Source: Bacteroidota bacterium (lineage in GTDB: Bacteria; Bacteroidota; Bacteroidia; Sphingobacteriales; Sphingobacteriaceae). Taken from it: DNA of 64,000 nt. Shown here one piece after another: positions 18,001 to 26,827 of the stretch. The stretch lies in assembly GCA_026224775.1 (NCBI GenBank), contig JAMFRP010000026.1:434001-498000 (forward strand), written 5' to 3'. A model generated the notes under the pieces. It saw only the letters and a list, made by a program, of their open reading frames with translations, was not told the origin of the DNA and ran no database searches. Both the position numbers and the translations under genes were made by a program. Position 1 is the stretch's first letter; the number at the start of each line of letters is the position of its first letter.

Positions 18001-19158
18001 GTGCAAACTGCCGGAGATAAACTTTACCATAAATACTACCAGGAATATCAGCAGAATACATTATCCAAGGGTGGTTTGGGTATAGGGCTGTTCCTGGTTA
18101 AAAATTATACAGCGCAACATGGCGGGAAAATAGCTTATGAAAGCGAAATAGGAAAAGGAACAATTTTCAATCTTGAACTGCCAAAAGGAAGGGGGTATCT
18201 AAAACCAACAGAAATAATAGAGGAGGCTCCTCAAAGATCCGTATTTTTTAATGAGTTGATGGAAGAAGGGTCAGAAAATGACTTGCCTATCGTCTCTGAT
18301 ATTGCTCAGCCTGTTGCTACAGAAATTACTTCGGATTTTAAATCCATACTCATTATTGAAGATAATAAGGAAATAAGCGACTATATTAAGCAATTATTTG
18401 TAACAGAATATATTGTATATGAAGCTGATAATGGCGAATCTGGTTTAAAAATGGTGACTGAGTTGATGCCCGACATTATTATTAGTGATGTAATGATGCC
18501 AGGCATAAGCGGGATAGAATTATGTACACGTATAAAGGAGGACCCGGAACTTAACCATATACCCGTTATTCTGCTTACAGCAATCACTTCGCCCGAGATA
18601 AAACTGAAGGGTGTTGAGGGAGGTGCCGACGATTATATCAGCAAACCATTTGAAAAAGAAATGCTGATAGCCCGGGTAAAGGCGCTGTTAAAAACCAGGA
18701 ATAACCTTCAGCGATATTTCTTTAATGAGATTACCCTAAAACCCAATAATCTTAAAATTTCGCAGGAGTATAAAGAGTTTTTGCAAAAATGCCTTGATAT
18801 AGTTGAGCATCATTTAAGTGATTCAGATTTTAGTATTAAAACTCTGGCTAATGAGATTGGCATGAGCCACTCTAATGTATACAGGAAAATTAAATCCATT
18901 TCAGGGCAGTCGGCTAATGGCTTTATTCGCTTTATTCGTTTAAGAAAAGCAGCCGAATTATTTTTAACCACAGATAGTACCGTTGCCGAAGCTGCCTATA
19001 AAGTAGGGTTTAATGATCTTAAATATTTTCGTGAACAGTTCAGCAAGTTGTTTGGTTTAAACCCATCCGATTATATTAAGAAGTTCCGAAATTCTTTCCA
19101 TAAAGATCAAACGATGAATCGTGATGTCCTGAAAAAGGACAAAAATACCCAAATTTAG
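15019..19158 (+). CDS. Hybrid two-component system regulator (HTCS) of the polysaccharide locus
   Basis: A 1379-residue one-protein sensor and transcription factor. A signal peptide (ending QEGYGQ) precedes a periplasmic double beta-propeller built from repeated Reg_prop blades (WVGTENGL, IWVGTLDGL, IWIGTDDGF and similar, residues about 45-690), a Y_Y_Y domain (about 700-775) and one membrane helix (784-806). Cytoplasmic parts are a histidine kinase with H845 in SHEFRTPL, an ATPase domain (about 940-1055), a receiver with phospho-acceptor D1157 in ISDVMMPG, and an AraC-type DNA-binding domain (about 1255-1360). It should sense a glycan fragment in the periplasm and activate the susC-susD-GH operon behind it. 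All key residues are present. A pair of TTACCCC repeats 42 bases after its stop is a candidate target site. Confidence 0.95.
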   Translation: MKISNICFFVVMLLLAQEGYGQFNKLQTNDIPELKSYAIKTYDINSGLPSNSTTCTIKDKDGFLWVGTENGLCRFDGYAFKIFINIPGDSTSLTNNYINTIIEDKKGRIWVGTLDGLNLFDPLTEKFKRFNHQDKVAGSLSNNKIWSLLADRENNIWIGTDDGFDRFIEKTRSFEVFQPNASDANAMKGKSVNAIIEDHGNNLWLGNWGGGLNRFNKYTKKFVSFPQAQKANEKNPNDVWSLCMDEYGDIWVGTYWKGLFKFEVKTNKFISYTSPNNGNKGVFRILNLGHHLMVLGGDDGFYWFDSSNNTWKKINNLTSFQQAGIFGDNNGIIWICSMDGLTKLDSKQYKFAFYPFSNHNRLVKSIVIKNNVVWVGTNNGLTAIQLNTNVSKTFLHSNDANSIGSNAINRLYLDAKGKLWDLTEFGFDEYDDQTGKFTHHAHHSSLGAFFNEDVFRDILEVTPGNYWLATDAGLKIYHSQSNTFSHYFNQKDKPYTLSNNHLYCLLKDADNDIWIGTEGGGLNRFVQPSQRFYNYLASDKKRGSISNNDIHSIFLDSHKNVWICTQDGLNKYVKRTNSFRVFSKKDGFASNVFKQMVEDAKGYLWIVTETGVSCMDPRTMKVINFDEGDGVFVNSVICKVNDHQILLGGNKGLVSFDPLSINYNKIAPPVYFSDLQVFNKSIIPDSNGPLREPIQNAKKIVLSYNQSVFSIEFVALNYTHTEKNNYAYKLEGFDKKWNYIGEQRKAVYTNLNPGKYIFRVKASNNDGVWNDQGKSLIVIITPPWYLTWWAYIIYTSLFGVAVYGYIFYNERQAKLKYEIKLAHIETEKEKELHEKKLSFFTNISHEFRTPLTMIINPLKEILYTGGNDVDQQNLNTINRNAKRLLSLVDQLLLFRKADVDADELKLAKINIADLSKEVFLCFSHQTRIKKLEFEYACAQESIELIADREKIEIVLFNLLSNAVKFTEPGGRVEMIVSQTDNHVNIQVKDTGCGIVQTAGDKLYHKYYQEYQQNTLSKGGLGIGLFLVKNYTAQHGGKIAYESEIGKGTIFNLELPKGRGYLKPTEIIEEAPQRSVFFNELMEEGSENDLPIVSDIAQPVATEITSDFKSILIIEDNKEISDYIKQLFVTEYIVYEADNGESGLKMVTELMPDIIISDVMMPGISGIELCTRIKEDPELNHIPVILLTAITSPEIKLKGVEGGADDYISKPFEKEMLIARVKALLKTRNNLQRYFFNEITLKPNNLKISQEYKEFLQKCLDIVEHHLSDSDFSIKTLANEIGMSHSNVYRKIKSISGQSANGFIRFIRLRKAAELFLTTDSTVAEAAYKVGFNDLKYFREQFSKLFGLNPSDYIKKFRNSFHKDQTMNRDVLKKDKNTQI

Positions 19159-19200
19159 TAAAATGCCTTAAAAAGGGTGATTTAAGTGTTTTTTGCTGAA

Positions 19201-19230
19201 TTACCCCCGGTCAATTGCAGAGTTTACCCC
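19201..19230 (+). promoter_or_regulatory. Direct TTACCCC repeat upstream of susC, possible HTCS operator
   Basis: TTACCCC occurs at 19201-19207 and again at 19224-19230, 23 bases apart (about two helical turns), on the same face and in the same orientation. It lies about 170 bases before the susC start codon in the only intergenic gap between the regulator and its presumed target. AraC-type output domains bind direct repeats of this geometry. Function is inferred. Confidence 0.45.
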
Positions 19231-19402
19231 TCATGCATCTCTTTAAAATCGTTCATCTTAGCATTCCAATTAACCAGTTAAAGCCGTTTGCATTTCAAAA
19301 CATCCAAACAATTGGCAGCAAAAGATGAATTCTTTTTCCGCTGATTGAATGAGATATTACAAGCTAACCGGCGAAAGATTATAAACCAATTATTAATAAA
19401 TT

Positions 19403-22400
19403 ATGAAATCAAATTTACAAATCACGTACTCCCCGCACAGGAAAAAATTCCCCGGTCGTTTACGCTTGCTTACCGTTATGGTAATAGCCTGCGGCGTCAC
19501 CTTTGCACAACCGGCGGTAACTTTTGCCGCAAACAAAGTTTCAAAAGAGGTTGCCAGCGTTCGCGTAAGTGGCCAGGTAACAGATGAAAAAGGTGTTCCC
19601 TTAGTCGGTGTAAGTATAACCCTTAAAGGTGCAGCAATTGGTGCAAGTTCTGATGTAAATGGTAATTTTTCCATCACCGTACCAGATGCGTCCGCAGGCA
19701 CGTTGATATTTAGCTATGTAGGCTACCTCAACAAACAAGTTGCCTTAAACGGTCAAACCAATATCAAGGTAAGCCTGCAGGTTGATCCGAAGTCGCTTAA
19801 TGAGGTAGTGGTAGTGGGTTATGGTACTCAGAAAAAAGCAACTTTAACCGGTTCTATCTCTGTTATTAAAGGAGCTGATATGGTTAAAAGTCCCGAAGTC
19901 GACCTATCCAATTCATTTGCCGGGCGAGTGTCGGGTGTTGTTGCCAATAACACCTCGGGTGAACCTGGTTATGACGGTTCGAGTATTTTTATTAGAGGGC
20001 TAGCAACTACCGGCAATAACAGTGTATTGGTGGTTGTGGACGGAGTACCCGGGCAGATCGGAGGGTTGGAACGTCTTGATCCAAATGATATAGAAAGCGT
20101 ATCTGTCTTAAAAGATGGAACTGCGGCTATTTATGGTAGCAGGGCAGCAAACGGTGTTATCTTAATTACCACCAAACGTGGTAAAACAGGCAAGCCAAGC
20201 ATTTCATATAGCTTTAACCAGGGATTTGTTTCGCCTACACGGTTGCCACAAATGGCGGATGCCGCTACTTATGCGCAAATTGTTAATGACATCAGTTACT
20301 ACGATTCGCCAACTGGCGGCATGAACCAGGTATATAGCGACGCGCAAATACAAAAATTCAGAGATGGATCAGATCCGGTTAATTACCCGAACACCAATTG
20401 GGAAAAGCTGACCTTAAAAAATGTGACTCTTCAAAATCAGAACAGTCTAACATTATCGGGCGGGTCTGAGGATGTGAAATATTTTACGTCGGTAGGATCG
20501 GTATATCAGGATGGTATTTATAAAGATGGTGCGACCAATTATCATCAATATAACTTCAGGTCAAATATTGATGCTAATGTTTCTAAGGGATTTAAGATCG
20601 GGCTATCACTGTCGGGCAGGGAAGAAGACCGTCAATACCCCGTAACCAGTGCAGCTAACGTTTTTCGCGGAATCTATAGGTCATACCCAACCTCAGCAGG
20701 CTTTTATCCTAATGGTTTGCCTACTGTAGGAATTGACCAGGTAAATCCGGCGCTTGTTGGAACCAGCATTGGTGGAACCAACATAAACCCAACATTAACC
20801 TTTAATGGTATTTTAAAAGCCAGTTATGATATACCTGGAGTTGACGGCCTTTCACTTGATGGTTTTTATGCTGTAGATAAATCAGGGACTTCCGACAAAG
20901 CTTTTTCTATCCCTTATACTGTATACAGCTATAACAGCGCTACTAATATTTATACGCCGAGTATTGAAGGCGGTGGACCAAATGGTTTAGCCTCTCTTTA
21001 CCAATCTCAGCTTAATCAATCCTTAATAACCTCAAATATAAAACTAAACTATGTGAGGCAATTTGGAAAGCATAATGTAAATGCCTTTGTGGGTTATGAA
21101 CAAAGTAAAACAACTTACAGTTTCTTTTGGGCTCAAAGAAATGATTTCCCAACAGCTACTACCCCCGAGCTATCCGAAGGTGGGACTGCTGCCACAGATG
21201 CGACAAACGGTGGTAGCAGCAGCGATAATAACGGAAACTTTGATTATGCCCGCCGGAGCGTAATTAGCAGGCTGGCATACAATTATGATGAAAAATACTT
21301 GCTGGAAGGTCAGTTTCGTGCTGATGGTTCTTCTTTGTTTGCGTCGGGGCATCAGTGGGGGTATTTTCCTTCAGTTTCTGCAGGCTACCGCATTTCTAAA
21401 GAAAATTGGTTTGCCGACAATTTCAAGTTTATCAATGATTTGAAAATTAGGGCCTCTTATGGTGTTTTAGGCGACGATTTGGTTGGGGCCTACCAATATT
21501 TTGATAATTTTTCTTTTAGTAACTATTTTGTATCAGATAATGGTTCAGGTGCTGCTGTTCAGCCCGGTATTAATTTAACCAAGTTGGAAAATGTTAATGC
21601 TACCTGGGAAACCTCAAAGAAAACAGATATAGGTATTAATGCGGTTTTCTTAAACAACTTTACATTAGAAGCTATTTATTTTAGGCAGGTAAGGTCAAAC
21701 ATACTCACTGCTCCAAGTGCTTCTATTCCGGCAACATCCGGTATTGTAAATCCATATACTTATAATATTGTGCCTGACGAAAATATTGGCAAGGTAAACA
21801 GCAATGGTTTTGAAGGTACATTAGCCTATAACCATCCTGGTAAATTTAGCTGGGGTGCATCCGGGAATTTTACCTATGCCAAAAGCAAGGTTATTTATAC
21901 AGATCAAGCGGCCGGTACATTATCCTACCAATCGCAAATCGGAAGCCCCCTGAATACTTACCCCGCAACTAATAATTTATATTATAATGCAATCGGAATT
22001 TTCAGGTCACAAGCACAGTTAAACAGCACCCCTCATGTACCCGGAGCACAGGTTGGTGATTTAATATACCAGGATTATAACCATGATGGGCAGATTACAG
22101 CTGCCGATGAAATCAGAAGTAAATATGGGAATATACCACAAATCGTATATGGCCTTACTTTAAATGCTGGCTATAAGAGTTTTGATTTGTCGATATTGTT
22201 TGCAGGTCAGGCAGAAGTTAGTCAGTATATACTACCTGAATCTGGTACAATTGGTAACTACTATAGCACCTGGGCTAATAATGCCTGGAGCCCAACCAAC
22301 CCTAACGGCACTTATCCTCGCGTTTCTGACAGGGCCTCTGATGCCATTAGCGGGGGAGCGTTCCCAAATACTTTCTGGTTGCAAAACGCTGCATTTTTAA

Positions 22401-22606
22401 GACTTAAAAATGCCCAATTGGGTTATACGTTTCCATCATCTTTAGCCTCAAAGCTTCACGTTGCAGGGCTTAGGGCATTTGTAGGCGGGTTTAACCTGTT
22501 CACACTTACCAAAATGAAAGACTATGACCCGGAGGGAACCAGTAGCTCGGGAGAGTTTTATCCCCAGGAAAAAATTATCAACGTAGGCGTAAATGTTAAA
22601 TTATAA
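19403..22606 (+). CDS. susC: SusC-family TonB-dependent outer-membrane transporter
   Basis: A 1067-residue outer-membrane importer. The signal peptide is followed by a carboxypeptidase-D-like regulatory domain (VRVSGQVTDEKGVPLVGVSI), the TonB box region NEVVVVGYGTQKKATLTGSI, a plug domain and a beta barrel ending in the aromatic/hydrophobic strand NVGVNVKL. It should carry glycan oligomers across the outer membrane with TonB-ExbBD energy, with SusD as the lid. It is the first gene of the susC-susD-GH2-GH35 run; susD starts 10 bases after its stop. Regulation is probably by the HTCS encoded just upstream. The ligand is inferred from the neighbouring galactosidases. Confidence 0.95.
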   Translation: MKSNLQITYSPHRKKFPGRLRLLTVMVIACGVTFAQPAVTFAANKVSKEVASVRVSGQVTDEKGVPLVGVSITLKGAAIGASSDVNGNFSITVPDASAGTLIFSYVGYLNKQVALNGQTNIKVSLQVDPKSLNEVVVVGYGTQKKATLTGSISVIKGADMVKSPEVDLSNSFAGRVSGVVANNTSGEPGYDGSSIFIRGLATTGNNSVLVVVDGVPGQIGGLERLDPNDIESVSVLKDGTAAIYGSRAANGVILITTKRGKTGKPSISYSFNQGFVSPTRLPQMADAATYAQIVNDISYYDSPTGGMNQVYSDAQIQKFRDGSDPVNYPNTNWEKLTLKNVTLQNQNSLTLSGGSEDVKYFTSVGSVYQDGIYKDGATNYHQYNFRSNIDANVSKGFKIGLSLSGREEDRQYPVTSAANVFRGIYRSYPTSAGFYPNGLPTVGIDQVNPALVGTSIGGTNINPTLTFNGILKASYDIPGVDGLSLDGFYAVDKSGTSDKAFSIPYTVYSYNSATNIYTPSIEGGGPNGLASLYQSQLNQSLITSNIKLNYVRQFGKHNVNAFVGYEQSKTTYSFFWAQRNDFPTATTPELSEGGTAATDATNGGSSSDNNGNFDYARRSVISRLAYNYDEKYLLEGQFRADGSSLFASGHQWGYFPSVSAGYRISKENWFADNFKFINDLKIRASYGVLGDDLVGAYQYFDNFSFSNYFVSDNGSGAAVQPGINLTKLENVNATWETSKKTDIGINAVFLNNFTLEAIYFRQVRSNILTAPSASIPATSGIVNPYTYNIVPDENIGKVNSNGFEGTLAYNHPGKFSWGASGNFTYAKSKVIYTDQAAGTLSYQSQIGSPLNTYPATNNLYYNAIGIFRSQAQLNSTPHVPGAQVGDLIYQDYNHDGQITAADEIRSKYGNIPQIVYGLTLNAGYKSFDLSILFAGQAEVSQYILPESGTIGNYYSTWANNAWSPTNPNGTYPRVSDRASDAISGGAFPNTFWLQNAAFLRLKNAQLGYTFPSSLASKLHVAGLRAFVGGFNLFTLTKMKDYDPEGTSSSGEFYPQEKIINVGVNVKL

Positions 22607-22616
22607 AATCGATACA

Positions 22617-24302
22617 ATGAAATCGCTAAAAAAAATATCCTGCTGCTTAGTCCTTGTGGGGCTAATGTTTTCAGCTTGTAAAAAGAATTTCCTCGACTTA
22701 AATCCCACAGACAGATTAACAGGTACATCCATAACAAGTGATACGTCGTTATTTGAAGCTTACGTAATAAACAGGTATTTAGGCGAACAAATAGGCGTTA
22801 ATGAGGGGGAAGGATCGCCTCCGGGATTTGGACGTGGTTTTGAATATGCTATGGCCAGTTCAGTTACCGATGAGTCAATGTATAATACTGATAATGGTTC
22901 CTGGTTAATTGAACAGGGACAAATGGCGGCAAATAATACAGGCTTTTTAGGTACGCTATGGGCACGCAGTTACGCAGGCATACGCGACTGTAATTATGCA
23001 CTGAGCCTATTAACTAACATTAATATGAGCCAGGTCCATAAGAATCGGCTTATAGGTGAACTTGAATTTATACGCGCCTACAGGTATCAGGATTTGATCC
23101 GTAACTACGGCGGAGTTGTGCTGATAGGAGATCAAGTTAGCGAGTTAACTGATAATTTGCAAAATCCGGCACTTTTTAAACGTGCAACTATTGCGGAATC
23201 CATTGCCTATGCAACAGCGCAGCTTGATGACGCGGCAGCAAAATTGCCTTTAAATAATAGTGCTACATGGGCATTGGGCAGGGCTACCGAAGGTGCTGCA
23301 TTGGCGCTTAAATCAAGGTTGTTACTATATGCAGCCAGCCCTTTATATGCAGCAGGTACCTGGCAGGCCGCAGCTGCAGCTGCAAAAGCGGTAATGGATC
23401 TGGGGAAGTATTCGCTATCTCAGAACGGATATGGACAGCTGTTTTTATCGCCTAATGACAATGAGATCATCTTCGAGCGCTTATTTGTAGTAAATACCGC
23501 CCGCCACGTTTGTTTGGAAATAGCAAATGGCCCGAATGGCTACGATGGTTGGGCAGGGAATACGCCATATCAGAATTTGGTAGATGCTTATCAAATGAGC
23601 AATGGAAAAGCGATTACTGATGCTACATCCGGCTATGATCCTCAAAACCCTTATGTTAACCGCGACCCACGTTTTTATGCCACCATACTTTATAATGGTG
23701 CCCCATACAGGAATAGTACAGTACAGGTATTTATCCCTGGCGGAAAGGATAGCAACCAAGGGCCATCAAATTGGAATGCCAGCCAAACAGGGTATTATCT
23801 GAAAAAATTCATGAATGATAGTTATCCTATTGACAACCCGTGGAGTGTGGCGGGAGGACAGCCGTGGATTTATATGAGATATGCCGAAATACTGCTTAAT
23901 TATGCGGAAGCACAAAATGAAGCGTCGGGTCCGGATGCAACCGTTTACGCCGCGATCAATAGCATCAGGGCAAGGGCATCTGTGAATATGCCAGCTTTAC
24001 CGGCAGGATTATCACAAACTGATATGCGGACAGCTATTCAAAATGAAAGACAAATTGAACTTGCTTTTGAAGAGCACCGCTTTTACGATGTACGCAGATG
24101 GAAAATTGCCACGCAAACTGAAAACGTACCGGCCTATGGGATTAGCGTAACCGTTAACGCTGCAAACCCATCAGGTTATACTTATACAAGGAAAATAGCC
24201 CTGGCTAACCGTTCTTTTCTGCCGCAACATTACTGGCTGCCTATACCGTTAACCGAAATACAGGCATCAAACGGACAGCTTCAACAAAACCCCGGCTATT
24301 AA
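22617..24302 (+). CDS. susD: SusD-family glycan-binding lipoprotein
   Basis: A 561-residue surface lipoprotein that binds the polysaccharide and caps the SusC barrel. I use the ATG at 22617 rather than the one at 22593 because the lipoprotein signal peptide begins MKSLKKISCC and the lipobox FSAC puts the lipidated cysteine at residue 21; the earlier ATG would overlap susC and add eight residues. Family marks include KNFLDLNPTD after the cysteine, helical tetratricopeptide-like repeats, and the C-terminal ERQIELAFEEHRFYDVRRWK segment. It is separated from the GH2 gene by a perfect hairpin. Confidence 0.94.
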   Translation: MKSLKKISCCLVLVGLMFSACKKNFLDLNPTDRLTGTSITSDTSLFEAYVINRYLGEQIGVNEGEGSPPGFGRGFEYAMASSVTDESMYNTDNGSWLIEQGQMAANNTGFLGTLWARSYAGIRDCNYALSLLTNINMSQVHKNRLIGELEFIRAYRYQDLIRNYGGVVLIGDQVSELTDNLQNPALFKRATIAESIAYATAQLDDAAAKLPLNNSATWALGRATEGAALALKSRLLLYAASPLYAAGTWQAAAAAAKAVMDLGKYSLSQNGYGQLFLSPNDNEIIFERLFVVNTARHVCLEIANGPNGYDGWAGNTPYQNLVDAYQMSNGKAITDATSGYDPQNPYVNRDPRFYATILYNGAPYRNSTVQVFIPGGKDSNQGPSNWNASQTGYYLKKFMNDSYPIDNPWSVAGGQPWIYMRYAEILLNYAEAQNEASGPDATVYAAINSIRARASVNMPALPAGLSQTDMRTAIQNERQIELAFEEHRFYDVRRWKIATQTENVPAYGISVTVNAANPSGYTYTRKIALANRSFLPQHYWLPIPLTEIQASNGQLQQNPGY

Positions 24303-24310
24303 TATCATTA

Positions 24311-24336
24311 AGCGGACTGTTTCAATACAGTCCGCT
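24311..24336 (+). terminator. Perfect hairpin between susD and the GH2 gene
   Basis: AGCGGACTGT and ACAGTCCGCT flank a 6-base loop, starting 8 bases after the susD stop and ending 9 bases before the GH2 start codon. No long T run follows, so it may be an attenuator or an mRNA-stabilising hairpin that raises susCD expression over the enzymes, as is common in Sus-type operons. Confidence 0.65.
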
Positions 24337-24345
24337 TATATCTAT

Positions 24346-26784
24346 ATGCTTATGAAAAATAATAAATTCTGTATCTTTTACCTGCTTATTATCTTGCTGT
24401 TTACCCAGGCATTAAAAGCACAAAACACAATTGGATCTCCTGTTTTATTTAATGATGCCTGGCTATTCCATAAAGGTGATATTGCAGGTGGTGACATCGG
24501 CGGATCTGTGGGTGTGCCATGGAAATCGATACAGTTGCCGCATGATTGGAGTATCGAAGGCCCTTTTAGTGAGGATTGGGCTAGCGCGACAGCTTATTTA
24601 CCTGGTGGCATAGGATGGTATAAAAAAGTCTTTACAGCTAATAAAAGTTGGGTTGCAAAACAGGTATACATATACTTTGATGGTGTATACAAAAACAGCG
24701 AGGTATGGATAAATGGGCATTATTTGGGTAAAAGGCCAAATGGCTTTATTGCGTTTCAATATGAAATATCGCCATACTTAAACTATAAAGGCGTGAATAC
24801 ACTGACGGTTAAAGTGGATCATAGTGAATTCGCTGATTCAAGGTGGTATACGGGGTCGGGTATTTACCGTAATGTTTATCTGATTGTTAAAAACCCGGTG
24901 CATATCGGGTTATGGGATGTGGCGTTTACGACTCCTTTGGTATCTGCTAACAAATCTTCAATAAAAGTTAAAGTAACGGTTACTAATAGTAAAGCTTCAG
25001 TAGCAAATGTCAATCTTAAAATTAACCTGCTGGATTCGACAGGAAGGATTGTCGCGACAGCTCAAAAAACTCTTGCCGCGAAAAAGGGAGAAAATGAAAT
25101 TACTTTTAATAGCCAGGTAACATCAACCCGCTTATGGAGTGTTGAGCATCCATATTTATATCAATTACAGGTACAGGTATTGCAAAATGGCAAATTGATT
25201 GACCAAATAAACCAACCGGCAGGTATCCGCAGTATTCGTTTTGATAAGGATAAAGGGTTCTTTTTAAATGATAAGAGTACCAAAATAAAAGGCGTATGTA
25301 TTCATGATGATGCCGGTGCATTGGGTGTTGCGGTACCTGAAGAGGTTTGGGTACGGAGGCTTAAAATATTAAAAGAAGCAGGCGTAAATGCACTCCGTCT
25401 GAGTCATAATCCGCATGCTGACTATTTGTACAAACTAGCTGATGAAATGGGCTTTTTGGTAATGGATGAAGCTTTTGATGAGTGGGAGATAGGCAAAAAT
25501 AAGTGGGTGAAGGGATGGAATGTAGGTACGCCATCAAAAGACGGTTATCATGAATATTTTAAAGAATGGGCTGATCGCGATTTACGTGATATGATTTTGC
25601 GCGGGCGTAATCATCCGTCTATCATTATGTGGAGCATCGGGAATGAAATCGATTATCCGAATGATCCGTATAGTAATGAGATATTAAATACAGGTATAAA
25701 TCCTCAGATATATGGGAAGGGCTATTTACCGGACCATCCCGCAGCCAGCGGCCTTACCGTTATTGCCCGGCAATTGGTTAAAACAGTAAAGTCTGTTGAT
25801 CAATCGCGGCCGGTGACGGCGGCATTGGCGGGCGTCGTAATGTCAAACGAAGTTGGCTACCCTGAAGTATTGGATATTGTGGGCTATAATTACCAGGAAT
25901 ACCGGTATCCCGAAGATCACAAGAAATATCCGGAACGGGTTATTTATGGCAGTGAGAATGGAATGAGAAAACAAGCCTGGGATGCGGTTGATAGTAACGC
26001 CTATATTTCGGCCCAATTTTTATGGACGGGTATTGACTATATGGGTGAGGCTGGTAAGTGGCCGCAACGAAGTAGTGGTGCAGGATTGCTCGATCTGGCT
26101 GGATTTAAAAAGCCGGAATATTATTACAGGCAAAGCTTATGGGCAGATAAACCCATGGTATACATTGCCAGCCGGGAAATTATAGCGGCAGATAGTACCC
26201 ATCGTTGGCGCAGGGAGCTTGCAGCTACATGGAACTGGCCGGTGGCTAGTAAAATAGATGTTGAGTGCTACACCAATTGCCAGGAAGCTGAACTGTTTTT
26301 GAATGGATGGTCGCTGGGTAAAAAATCAAAAACGGAAGCAAAAGACCAGATACTACACTGGGATGTGGATTATCAACCTGGCGAACTGCTGGTTAAAGGG
26401 TACAATAACGGTGTTGAGGTTAGTAGCAACGACATCAAAACATCGGCAGATGCAACAAAAATTAACGCTATTGCCAGTCAAACTTTATTTAAAAGCCATA
26501 CAAAAGGATTAAGCCAGATTGAAATACAAATAACAGATGCTGATGGTAACCCAGTATATAATTCGGCTGATGAAATTAAGGTTGAACTTGTCGGCCCCGG
26601 CAGGCTAATAGGGTTGGAGAACGGCAGCCTAAGTAGCCATGAGGACTATCAGTCAAACAAAAGAAATGCTTTGCATGGACACTTACTTGCTTATGTGCAA
26701 ACCACGGGTAATCCTGGTAAAGTACAGGTAAATATCAACTCAAAAAATCTTAAACCGGTAACTGTTTCACTTACTGTTCAATAA
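24346..26784 (+). CDS. Secreted GH2 beta-galactosidase-like glycoside hydrolase
   Basis: An 812-residue secreted enzyme with the GH2 order: jelly-roll sugar-binding domain (about 30-200), immunoglobulin-like domain (about 205-305), TIM barrel (about 305-600) and C-terminal beta domains. E434 in MWSIGNEIDY is the acid/base and E537 in IYGSENGM the nucleophile, numbering from 24346. An alternative ATG lies two codons later (24352); both precede the signal peptide ending ALKAQ. Sequence style is that of Bacteroidota PUL beta-galactosidases, although GH2 also contains beta-mannosidases and beta-glucuronidases. It follows susD and is followed 43 bases later by a GH35 gene, so it acts on the same glycan. 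Confidence 0.9.
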   Translation: MLMKNNKFCIFYLLIILLFTQALKAQNTIGSPVLFNDAWLFHKGDIAGGDIGGSVGVPWKSIQLPHDWSIEGPFSEDWASATAYLPGGIGWYKKVFTANKSWVAKQVYIYFDGVYKNSEVWINGHYLGKRPNGFIAFQYEISPYLNYKGVNTLTVKVDHSEFADSRWYTGSGIYRNVYLIVKNPVHIGLWDVAFTTPLVSANKSSIKVKVTVTNSKASVANVNLKINLLDSTGRIVATAQKTLAAKKGENEITFNSQVTSTRLWSVEHPYLYQLQVQVLQNGKLIDQINQPAGIRSIRFDKDKGFFLNDKSTKIKGVCIHDDAGALGVAVPEEVWVRRLKILKEAGVNALRLSHNPHADYLYKLADEMGFLVMDEAFDEWEIGKNKWVKGWNVGTPSKDGYHEYFKEWADRDLRDMILRGRNHPSIIMWSIGNEIDYPNDPYSNEILNTGINPQIYGKGYLPDHPAASGLTVIARQLVKTVKSVDQSRPVTAALAGVVMSNEVGYPEVLDIVGYNYQEYRYPEDHKKYPERVIYGSENGMRKQAWDAVDSNAYISAQFLWTGIDYMGEAGKWPQRSSGAGLLDLAGFKKPEYYYRQSLWADKPMVYIASREIIAADSTHRWRRELAATWNWPVASKIDVECYTNCQEAELFLNGWSLGKKSKTEAKDQILHWDVDYQPGELLVKGYNNGVEVSSNDIKTSADATKINAIASQTLFKSHTKGLSQIEIQITDADGNPVYNSADEIKVELVGPGRLIGLENGSLSSHEDYQSNKRNALHGHLLAYVQTTGNPGKVQVNINSKNLKPVTVSLTVQ

Positions 26785-26827
26785 AAATACAAAGCGCAAT
26801 AATTATTAATATATAGTATTCTTCCAT

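Noticed and set aside
19345..19587. An 80-residue frame overlapping the susC start
   Set aside because: It overlaps the susC signal peptide region in another frame and its sequence has no coding character.
22593..22616. Alternative susD start overlapping susC
   Set aside because: The lipoprotein signal begins at 22617 with a proper lipobox; the earlier ATG adds residues that disturb it.
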